Source of the DNA: Lactobacillaceae bacterium
GTDB lineage: Bacteria > Bacillota > Bacilli > Lactobacillales > Lactobacillaceae
Length of the DNA: 49,408 nt
NCBI GenBank assembly: GCA_031289615.1
Contig: JAITPD010000005.1
Span: forward strand, 1 to 49,408
Direction of reading: 5' to 3'
Shown piece by piece: positions 26,450-33,386 of this stretch. The notes under the pieces are model-generated. The model ran no database searches, was not told the origin of the DNA, and saw only the letters and a list, made by a program, of their open reading frames with translations. The position numbers and the translations under genes are program-made. Position 1 is the stretch's first letter. Each line of letters opens with the position of its first letter.

Positions 26450-27020
26450 GGGGTGCTCCTTTAACTAAATAAATTCCTTCTCCTATTCGATATGTCAAGA
26501 CGCTCTCACCATTATTTCTAGCAGTCTCTAACTCATCAAATGATAATTTTGATATAAGATGATGCCCGTTTTTATATCCGCTAACACCAAATACTTTATA
26601 TCCCAGCAATCCCAAAATAGGATTTAAAAAGGTAGCGCTTGATCCAACATAAATTGAACCTATTACAAGGAATAAAAATAAATTTCCAATTAAACTTTTC
26701 GTATCATTAATGTTAAGAGTCAAAAAGGGCATAATATAAGTAATCACATAGTTCATTAGAGAATCACTTTCGGGTTCAACTTGTAATTTTTTAGGCAACG
26801 GGTCTCTTTGTGATCCATTCATACGTAATAAAATCACAATCTGAACTATAGCTATTATTGAAAATAAAAATAAAATTCCATAAAATATCAGTCCATTCAT
26901 ATTCGTTAGTTGTATTTTAATATTCTTTGAATAATTAAGTTGACTAAAAATCAACCACAGATAAAGTGGAAAGTAAGAAGATATAAATAGCCCCCACTTT
27001 TGCCAGTATGCATTACGCAT
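26442..27020 (-). CDS. kwaA: Membrane protein resembling Kiwa subunit KwaA
   Basis: The protein has 192 residues with about four hydrophobic segments: near 10-28 (GLFISSYFPLYLWLIF), 42-64 (LIFYGILFLFSIIAIVQIVI), 90-103 and 109-135 (IGNLFLFLVIGSIYVG, then the re-entrant-like LNPILGLLGYKVF). A short cytoplasmic C-terminal segment follows. KwaA of the Kiwa anti-phage system is a membrane protein of about this size with four helices that assembles with KwaB and senses phage attachment. The pairing with the adjacent DUF4868-like gene is the main argument. The gene order here (B then A) is the reverse of the usual Kiwa order. The function is inferred; a different membrane partner is possible. Confidence 0.55.
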   Translation of the reverse strand: MRNAYWQKWGLFISSYFPLYLWLIFSQLNYSKNIKIQLTNMNGLIFYGILFLFSIIAIVQIVILLRMNGSQRDPLPKKLQVEPESDSLMNYVITYIMPFLTLNINDTKSLIGNLFLFLVIGSIYVGSSATFLNPILGLLGYKVFGVSGYKNGHHLISKLSFDELETARNNGESVLTYRIGEGIYLVKGAPHA

Positions 27021-27022
27021 AT

Positions 27023-27994
27023 TTACCTACTTTCATCATAACCAATATGTCCTGAAACTTGTGCTGAATAATTTGCATCTGACAAGACATTAAGCATTTG
27101 TTCTTCCTTACCATTTGGTACAGAAAGAATTTTATTTTTCGTGTCATATATAACATCCGCAAATTTTTTAAAATTTGGGTGGTCCTTATTGCCAACAATT
27201 TCACTCACCTTATTAATGTTTTTGAAAAAATCATCTAACCTTGTTTGATTATTTCTTAATTTAGTCAGCCTTCGGGCGAGTCTACCACCATTGTTTGTTT
27301 GAGATTCCAATCTAGTCAAAACATCTTGACTAATATATTTTTGAAAATCAGTAGTATTTAGCGTCTTCTTAGCTTCTTTTGAAAATAAAGCTTTTAACTC
27401 AAACACGCGTTCAAACCCCTGTACACCGTGAATTAATATTGTAGCATCACCAATAATAAGGGAGTCAATTTTACTGTTTAGTCCAACCATGCCATTTTTA
27501 TCAAGCTTTTTTAACTTATTATCAGTCAGATTACCAAACCATTTAAATTTTTGAGTTTTCAAAACCGTCCCAAAACTACCAATTGCTGTATAACGCTCCC
27601 CTTCCATTTCAAATTCAACCATATAGTCAGAAAATTCAGTTTCTGATTTACCAGCAGTTGTCTGATTCAATTCGTTTTTATCAATTAAGGCTTTTACAAT
27701 TTCTTGAATAGTTGGATATTGACTAGCAGAGATTATTTTGTGTGTATCGTTTTTCTCTATAACCGGATCGTACTCAGCAATAGGTTTATCCTGAAATCTT
27801 CTTGAATCATACTGGCTTTGAATAATTTCCATAACTGTGCTTTTTACATCATCATTAGCTTGAATTTGATAAATTTCAGTCGGTGCGGCTCTTGTCCTTA
27901 GCAAGTACAATTTGACATTCTGCTGGTAGTTTAATGTTTCAACAAATTTATTTATTTTTCCAGATATTTCGCTTATTTTTATATCATTTGTCAT
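27023..27994 (-). CDS. kwaB: DUF4868 protein resembling Kiwa subunit KwaB
   Basis: The protein has 323 residues, close to the length of KwaB. The middle contains a pattern typical of DUF4868: SKIDSLIIGDATILIHGVQ followed by GFERVFELKALFSKEA. The C-terminal part has IYDTKNKILSV followed by a helix and a final beta/alpha segment. In Kiwa, KwaB is the cytoplasmic DNA-binding effector that is controlled by membrane KwaA. Here its start overlaps the hsdS stop by 4 nt (ATGA) and a kwaA-like gene follows after 2 bp. The family call is by recognition of the pattern without a search, so it is moderately certain. Confidence 0.6.
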   Translation of the reverse strand: MTNDIKISEISGKINKFVETLNYQQNVKLYLLRTRAAPTEIYQIQANDDVKSTVMEIIQSQYDSRRFQDKPIAEYDPVIEKNDTHKIISASQYPTIQEIVKALIDKNELNQTTAGKSETEFSDYMVEFEMEGERYTAIGSFGTVLKTQKFKWFGNLTDNKLKKLDKNGMVGLNSKIDSLIIGDATILIHGVQGFERVFELKALFSKEAKKTLNTTDFQKYISQDVLTRLESQTNNGGRLARRLTKLRNNQTRLDDFFKNINKVSEIVGNKDHPNFKKFADVIYDTKNKILSVPNGKEEQMLNVLSDANYSAQVSGHIGYDESR

Positions 27995-29190
27995 ATTCTT
28001 TCCTTCCCGGTCACGTAGTTATAAATCAACGTCTTACGTTGATTTACTAGATTTTTTAATTGTTGGTTTTTGTTGTCTATAATTTCATCAATGATGACAG
28101 TCTTTTCATCAAGAAAATATGCGATAGCTTGTTGCTCACTGATTGGAGGAAAAATAATACTAGCGCTTTGAATCCTTTCTCGATTCAATAGTTTTGCACC
28201 ATATATATTTTCTTCAGCATTTTCTTCAATAAAAAAGGATGAATAATAAAGGTACCGCAAGTCATTTTTATTAGATGATAAAAAAGTAGCAATTGCCTCA
28301 TTTGTGTATAAATTTTTCTTAGCAAATGCAACTTTACCAACACTCAACTTAAAACTATAAAGTAGTGATCCTGCTGGTGATAATTTAGGATTGTTTTGCT
28401 TTACAAACAACTCAGAAAACGTTTGCTTAGAACTGCTTACGTATTTTTCATTTTTCATATCCGCAATTGTTATCCAAGTATATCCATTCTCATCTCCATA
28501 AAGGAACTCATCTTTTGTATCAGGTGTCGTTCCTGCAAAAAAGTCGTAAAAATACTTAACTGGTGCAATCTCCCACCCCTCTGGCACATCACCAATCCAA
28601 TCCACGCCGCTTGGTACTAGCTTTGCGGTCTGGTCGAGGCCCTTGGTGACGGCGCGGTATATCAGCGCGCGCTTGTAGTCGCCGAGCGTGGCAATCTGCT
28701 TGGTCAAAATCGTCCGCGCCTCATCAATGATGGCGGTCTTTTCGTCAAGAAAGTCTGTGATAGCTTGCTGTTCGGATAGCGGTGGAACTGGTAGAACAAT
28801 TGAACCTAAATCCATTTGTGTCATACTTGGAAGAGTACTCCCAGTTTGAAAGTATTGAAAATCAAAACACAAGCTCATGTAGTAAAATATTTTTGTTAAA
28901 ATTTTATTTTCATCCGCAATTGTGTAGTATGTTGTATCTACGGTCCAAAACTTTCCAGAAACCAACTGAGGGTTATCAATTGTACCTTTTCTTCCTAACA
29001 GGACACTATTACCATCGTAGAGATATTTATCCGTGTATTTAAAAGCTCCACCTGATCCATAAACTGAAATACCTGACGTTAAATCAGCACCAATTTCACG
29101 ACCATTTTTAATTGAAATAATTTCTTTCAATCTACTCTTACCCCAGGAATTAGGAATATCACCAGACCAATCTATTCCATTAATTTTCAT
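27991..29190 (-). CDS. hsdS: Type I restriction-modification specificity subunit HsdS
   Basis: The protein has 399 residues with the classical two-fold layout: target recognition domain 1 at about 1-130, conserved helix 1 at about 130-190 (PLSEQQAITDFLDEKTAIID), target recognition domain 2 at about 195-345 and conserved helix 2 to the end (PISEQQAIAYFLDEKTVIID). The half-protein repeats start GIDWSGDIPNSWG and GVDWIGDVPEGWE. The stretch coding the central helix (about 28570-28790) is much richer in GC than both recognition domains, a sign of domain shuffling. No second or partial hsdS is present in the window. It overlaps both neighbours. Confidence 0.96.
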   Translation of the reverse strand: MKINGIDWSGDIPNSWGKSRLKEIISIKNGREIGADLTSGISVYGSGGAFKYTDKYLYDGNSVLLGRKGTIDNPQLVSGKFWTVDTTYYTIADENKILTKIFYYMSLCFDFQYFQTGSTLPSMTQMDLGSIVLPVPPLSEQQAITDFLDEKTAIIDEARTILTKQIATLGDYKRALIYRAVTKGLDQTAKLVPSGVDWIGDVPEGWEIAPVKYFYDFFAGTTPDTKDEFLYGDENGYTWITIADMKNEKYVSSSKQTFSELFVKQNNPKLSPAGSLLYSFKLSVGKVAFAKKNLYTNEAIATFLSSNKNDLRYLYYSSFFIEENAEENIYGAKLLNRERIQSASIIFPPISEQQAIAYFLDEKTVIIDEIIDNKNQQLKNLVNQRKTLIYNYVTGKERI

Positions 29191-30226
29191 TTTGCTTCTC
29201 CAACTCTATTTTTGCCTTTTTTACTAACTCATCAGCCATTAAAATTGCATCACTTTGCAACTGACTTTGTTGTGGTCTATTGATTTGTTGTTTTATTTTT
29301 CCATATGGATTATTTCGTATCTTCATATACGGGATTTTCATTATTCTGTTTAAAAATGGTAATTTTACTAAAATCCTTTTTTGACCCTTATACTCTGTGT
29401 CTGGATTTATAGTAGTTTCAATTACACTCCCCATATTTTCAATCTGTCTTTTCTCATTCTCTTTCAGCTTATTTTGATGAAAAATAAACAAATCAGAATA
29501 TGCAATACTTAACTTATTTAATGCGTTAACATCATTTACGCTAATAAGTTTAACAATATTGTTTTTAGTATTTTCGAATGAATAAACAGAACGGTCATAC
29601 AAAATAATAGCGTGCATTGCAGATATAGGAAAGTACACCATAAATCCGACTGCATTGTGTCCTGTTACTTGAACTTTTTTAATTGCAGCAGCTTGATTAG
29701 TTGGAATAACTGGGTTATCAGAAGCAATGAACTGTGCAGACCTTAAGTTATGTTTGATACCAATTACTTCTAAATCGCTAAATGTCATCCCCTGTATTCC
29801 TCCGACTAAAATACTGCTATTCATCAAAGAACCGTTAATTTCAGGAATTATCCTTTTTTTAAATTTTTCTTCACCCATATTATTAACATTTATTAGTAAA
29901 TCATTATGAGACTTCGATCTAGACAACTGAATTGATGCAAATCCCAATAAATTAGCTTTATCTTCAACTGATAAAAATAGTTTATCTTCTTGGATTTGTT
30001 CTGCAACGTTTTTAATAGCAAAAGCAAATTTATTTTCCATTTCCGAAAGAATGTTTTCCAAAAACGAGTCCTTACCGTAAAGATTTCTTTGATGGGCTAT
30101 GTTTTTAGGAATCATATTCACATCACTACCATTTGATTTGTTATACTGCCAAATTCTATTTTCATCATTCATAAACCGTTTTAAATAAAATTGCGGTACG
30201 TAATGTTGTTTGACCTTTTCCGCCAT
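29180..30226 (-). CDS. DUF4238 protein inside the restriction-modification operon
   Basis: The protein has 348 residues. The family hallmark HYVPQFYLKRF is at residues 8-18, and the central IASDNPVIPTN segment matches the second conserved block. No membrane segment or signal is visible. The function of DUF4238 is unknown, but members are often found near restriction and other defence genes. It starts 5 bp after hsdM and its end overlaps hsdS by 11 nt, so it is an integral part of this operon. It could be a separate defence protein or an accessory to the methylase; nothing in the sequence decides. Confidence 0.85.
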   Translation of the reverse strand: MAEKVKQHYVPQFYLKRFMNDENRIWQYNKSNGSDVNMIPKNIAHQRNLYGKDSFLENILSEMENKFAFAIKNVAEQIQEDKLFLSVEDKANLLGFASIQLSRSKSHNDLLINVNNMGEEKFKKRIIPEINGSLMNSSILVGGIQGMTFSDLEVIGIKHNLRSAQFIASDNPVIPTNQAAAIKKVQVTGHNAVGFMVYFPISAMHAIILYDRSVYSFENTKNNIVKLISVNDVNALNKLSIAYSDLFIFHQNKLKENEKRQIENMGSVIETTINPDTEYKGQKRILVKLPFLNRIMKIPYMKIRNNPYGKIKQQINRPQQSQLQSDAILMADELVKKAKIELEKQNEN

Positions 30227-30231
30227 TAGAG

Positions 30232-32331
30232 TTACAACTCCCCCAACAACTTCTGCAGTTCATTCTCAAGCGCATTAAACTCACTCAACAACACGTCCGC
30301 ATCCTTTGGCGCCTGATATTCATAGAAATAACGCGTAAATGGGATCTCAGCTCCTGTTTTCCCGTCATCAAAATACTTAGCATCTGGCACGTGTGGATAA
30401 ACTTCTCGAGCAAAATAATCATCAACATTTTCTGACAACTTCACAATTTCCGTATCCTTGGTTGACTTGTCATACAGGAATTTAGTCTCTGCATCCCAGA
30501 TGTCACTTGCTTTTGCTTTTTCAGTTTTCTGAACAATCGCCGTTTTATCCATCTCACTCATGGTTTGCGCAATTGTCTCAACGTTAGCAGGAGTTAGTTT
30601 AGCCGTATTCACAGTAACTCCATTCAGCGTTTGCTTGATAAAGTCAACGAATGTTCCGTAGTCATCATAACGTTCACCAGAGTTCACAGTCCTCAGCTTT
30701 TCAATTACCAAATCACGCATGGTCTTTTTATCAACCATCTTAGCCATTTCTTTATCCTGTTTATTTGTTCTTGGCTCGGTCTCCAACAGTTCCTGATACT
30801 TGACCTCATCAAATAAATTGGCATACCAACTTGAATCTTTAAGGTTTTCAATCGTCGCATCATTGACCTTGCCAGATCGTTGCAGTGGTTGGTAAACACT
30901 GTATTCTTTATACAAAAATTCTTGCGCATCAAAAATCTTCACCCGCTTATTCTCAGTGAAGTTGTGATAGTCATTAACAATATTTTCGATATTATCTGGA
31001 GACAATTCACGGCGCTTATTTCCAAGCGACTTTCTCAAATTAGTAAACTGTTCGCTGGCATCAACGAATTGAACCTTACCACGTCGATTAGCTGGCTTAT
31101 TTTTGTTATAAAGCCACACGTAAATACTGATTCCAGTGTTATAAAACAGTTGACCCGGTAGCGCGATAATTGCTTCTAACAAATCATTTTCCAGCCAATA
31201 ACGCCGAATTTGGCTCTCACCAGAAGTTGTTCCACCAGAAAAGAGCGGACTACCATTAGAAATGATTGCAGCTCGACCATGTTCATTCAGTTTAGCGATT
31301 CCATGTTGGTGGAAAAGCATCTGCATATCACCAGTTGTTGGTGTATCTACAAAACGTCCTGCTCGTCCATTAGTTTCTTCAAACTTAGCTTTGTCAGCAT
31401 TGACCGCATCTTCTACGCCGTCTCCAGCATCACGTCCGCCCCAGCTTTCTCCAAATGGCGGATTAGCGATGACAAAATTCATCTTTTGGTCTTCAAAAGC
31501 ATCTTTGACCAAAGTGTCCTGCAAAACAAAATTATCCGGGCTTTCACCACGAATCAGCATATCTGCCAAAGCAATTCCATATGACCAATCATCTATTTCC
31601 TGACCAAACAGACGTACGTCAAGATTTGGATTAAGCGTTTTAAGGTAACGTTCACCAGTCGAAAGCATTCCACCAGTTCCAGCCGCCATATCAAGCATGG
31701 TGATCACCTTGCCATCCTCAAATAAATCATCCGGCGCATCCGCAATTAACAAATTAACCATGAGCGCAATTACTTCACGTGGCGTATAGTGATCTCCAGC
31801 GTTAGCATTTTCAGAAAAGCGCCGAATAATGTCTTCAAACATGTAACCCATTTTTTGATTATCGACAGTTTTAGGATCGAGATCTAGTTCCGAAAACTTT
31901 TTAACGATACCGTAAAGACGGCCTTTTTCACCTAGCTTGATCACCCATGAATGAAAATCAAGGCGCTTGATCAGCTCTTTAATCGTCGTTGAAAAACCAT
32001 TCAAGTAATCCTCGAAATTAACTTGAATGTTATCTGGGTCATCGAGCAGATTTTTTAGAGTGAAGCGACTGGTGTTGTAGAAGTTATAACCAGAAGCATT
32101 GCTTAGAATTGCTGAAGGAGTTTCATCATTATTCTCATATAGCTTGACGACTTTATCTTTGGTTTCTGCAAGAGCTGCTTCAAGTCGAGTGATAATCGTA
32201 AACGGTACGATGACTTTTTTGTAATCATCCGCACTGATTCCGCCACCACGAAGAGTATTGGCGATCGACCAAATGTGACTCACTTGTGCAGAGATATTCA
32301 TTTGTTCTTCGTTGTAAGGTACATATCGCAT
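30232..32331 (-). CDS. hsdM: Type I restriction-modification methylase HsdM
   Basis: The protein has 699 residues, longer than the common 500-residue HsdM; the extra part is a helical C-terminal extension from about residue 480. An N-terminal HsdM helical domain (NISAQVSHIWSIANTLRGGG) is followed by the SAM-binding DMAAGTGG at 214-221 and the catalytic NPPF at 290-293, so it is an N6-adenine methylase. I use the ATG at 32331 because the leader ORF ends 4 nt before it; an ATG ten codons later (32301) is an alternative. It is the first structural gene of the operon and is preceded by the pentanucleotide tract. Confidence 0.95.
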   Translation of the reverse strand: MRYVPYNEEQMNISAQVSHIWSIANTLRGGGISADDYKKVIVPFTIITRLEAALAETKDKVVKLYENNDETPSAILSNASGYNFYNTSRFTLKNLLDDPDNIQVNFEDYLNGFSTTIKELIKRLDFHSWVIKLGEKGRLYGIVKKFSELDLDPKTVDNQKMGYMFEDIIRRFSENANAGDHYTPREVIALMVNLLIADAPDDLFEDGKVITMLDMAAGTGGMLSTGERYLKTLNPNLDVRLFGQEIDDWSYGIALADMLIRGESPDNFVLQDTLVKDAFEDQKMNFVIANPPFGESWGGRDAGDGVEDAVNADKAKFEETNGRAGRFVDTPTTGDMQMLFHQHGIAKLNEHGRAAIISNGSPLFSGGTTSGESQIRRYWLENDLLEAIIALPGQLFYNTGISIYVWLYNKNKPANRRGKVQFVDASEQFTNLRKSLGNKRRELSPDNIENIVNDYHNFTENKRVKIFDAQEFLYKEYSVYQPLQRSGKVNDATIENLKDSSWYANLFDEVKYQELLETEPRTNKQDKEMAKMVDKKTMRDLVIEKLRTVNSGERYDDYGTFVDFIKQTLNGVTVNTAKLTPANVETIAQTMSEMDKTAIVQKTEKAKASDIWDAETKFLYDKSTKDTEIVKLSENVDDYFAREVYPHVPDAKYFDDGKTGAEIPFTRYFYEYQAPKDADVLLSEFNALENELQKLLGEL

Positions 32332-32335
32332 TAGC

Positions 32336-32551
32336 TTAATACCCCACTTTCAACGTTTGAACGCAAAAAAGCACCGCCTGCAATGAGACGAATGCTTTTG
32401 AATGTGGGTACGCTAAAAAGAACGTTTTTAGCGCTGTTCTGTTCTGTTCTGTTCTGTTCTGTTCTGTTCTGTTCTGTTCTGTTCTGTTCTGTTCTGTTCT
32501 GTTCTGTTCTGTTCTGTTCTGTTCTGTTCTGTTCTGTTCTGTTCTGTTCAT
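32336..32551 (-). CDS. Repeat-encoded leader peptide upstream of hsdM
   Basis: This 71-residue ORF begins with an ATG at 32551 preceded by AGAGGAA at about 7 nt spacing, a better site than that of hsdM. After Met it reads NRTEQ seven times, because five codons equal three repeats of the 5-bp unit. It then continues ALKTFFLAYPHSKAF to a TAA whose last base lies 4 nt before the hsdM ATG. Ribosomes ending here could restart on hsdM. A shift of one repeat unit changes the reading frame. It is probably regulatory rather than a functional protein. Confidence 0.6.
   Translation of the reverse strand: MNRTEQNRTEQNRTEQNRTEQNRTEQNRTEQNRTEQNRTALKTFFLAYPHSKAFVSLQAVLFCVQTLKVGY
32436..32545. repeat. Perfect pentanucleotide tract (GTTCT)x22 upstream of hsdM
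   Basis: Twenty-two perfect units of GTTCT (AGAAC on the coding strand), 110 bp without interruption, followed by GTTCA. Long perfect tracts of this size mutate by slippage and are a standard source of phase variation. Confidence 0.97.
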
Positions 32552-32703
32552 TAGTATGTTCCTCTTTTAAATCAAGCGCTACGGTATGTTTGCAACTTGG
32601 TTTTCTTTACTTTTATTTTAGTATTCATTTTTTCATAACATATCCTAATTTTATCATTTTTTCAGACGATTGTGAGATTCTCTCTTACTACAGCCATTCA
32701 CAC

Positions 32704-32736
32704 AAAAATCACCCATCCATTTCCAGAATGAGTGAT
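32704..32736 (-). terminator. Rho-independent terminator of the antitoxin-like gene
   Basis: On the minus strand ATCACTCATTC pairs with GGATGGGTGAT (two G-U pairs) and is followed by TTTTTG. It isolates the antitoxin gene from the hsd operon. The hsd promoter should lie between here and 32560; I see no clear consensus. Confidence 0.88.
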
Positions 32737-32780
32737 CATCAACAAATATTTAGATTTACAACAGCAATCTTTGAATTGAT

Positions 32781-33113
32781 CTAGTCCTCTCTTCCTAAAT
32801 CCTCCATTAATTCACTAACTGATGAAAAACGTGGGCTGTCATCGGGAATCATCCCCAATTCTTTAGCTTCTGCCAACACCATCGCTCTTCGTGTTTCTAC
32901 ATTAGGAATTTCATGACTTGCTGTCAAGGTCGGGGTAAAAGGAAGGCCTTTCTTATCAACGATTTGAGCATATAGCATTTTGATTGCCGTCGCACCATTA
33001 AGACCCAAACTACTCAAAATATTCTCTGCATCATTTTTCAAAACGGAACTCATCCGCGCCCTAACATCTTGTTGAAGGTTTGAATCCGCATCAATATTCA
33101 TATTCATAGACAT
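32781..33113 (-). CDS. RelB/DinJ-family antitoxin-like protein, no toxin beside it
   Basis: The protein has 110 residues. I place the start at MSMNMNIDAD (ATG at 33113) with AAGGAGG 8 nt upstream. The N-terminus is compatible with a ribbon-helix-helix DNA-binding strand (MNMNIDADSNL), and the helix region with SSLGLNGATAIKMLYAQIVD plus KGLPFTPTL is typical of the RelB/DinJ family. Such antitoxins normally have a RelE/YafQ toxin gene directly downstream. Here a terminator follows and no toxin ORF is present on either side. It may be an orphan regulator. Four phased palindromes (33185-33330) lie just upstream and are candidate binding sites. Confidence 0.8.
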   Translation of the reverse strand: MSMNMNIDADSNLQQDVRARMSSVLKNDAENILSSLGLNGATAIKMLYAQIVDKKGLPFTPTLTASHEIPNVETRRAMVLAEAKELGMIPDDSPRFSSVSELMEDLGRED

Positions 33114-33184
33114 GCGCAATTCCTCCTTTCTTTGTACGTTAATTGTACCACAATAGTACTCATATTTGTATTTTAATGATCTAA

Positions 33185-33330
33185 AGTTGCAACCCTACGT
33201 TACAACATCACCTATTTCTGCCCATAGTTGCAACCCTACGTTACAACTCCGCCTGTTTTCACCCATAGTTGCAACCCTACGTTACAACTCCACCTGTTTT
33301 TGTCCATAGTTGCAACGCTACGTTACAACT
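33185..33330. repeat. Four palindromes at exact 41-bp period
   Basis: The unit AGTTGcAAC-N5-GTTaCAACT begins at 33185, 33226, 33267 and 33308. Spacers of 18 bp also resemble one another (CACCTGTTTTTGNCCAT type), so this is not a CRISPR array. The period is close to four turns of DNA, placing all sites on one face. It lies between the antitoxin-like gene and the gntP terminator. Confidence 0.9.
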
Positions 33331-33339
33331 TTCGTCCGC

Positions 33340-33371
33340 AAAAAAAGCACCGACCAACTAGCAGCCGATGC
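33340..33371 (-). terminator. Rho-independent terminator of the gntK-gntP operon
   Basis: On the minus strand GCATCGGCT and GGTCGGTGC pair (with wobbles) and are followed by TTTTTTT. Confidence 0.85.
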
Positions 33372-33386
33372 ATCATCTAACATATT

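Noticed and set aside
27023..27994. The gene after hsdS as a second specificity or anti-restriction subunit
   Set aside because: It has neither the conserved helices nor the target recognition layout of HsdS; the DUF4868 pattern fits better.
30300..31600. Several plus-strand ORFs of 60-124 codons opposite hsdM
   Set aside because: Antisense shadows of hsdM; no ribosome-binding sites and atypical composition.
32383..32784. Plus-strand ORF with repeated Phe-Cys-Ser-Val-Leu
   Set aside because: It is the antisense reading of the pentanucleotide tract, without a ribosome-binding site; the minus-strand leader has one.
33185..33330. Possible CRISPR array (four 23-bp repeats with 18-bp spacers)
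   Set aside because: Spacers resemble one another and are too short, there are no cas genes, and the repeat is a near-perfect dyad typical of an operator.
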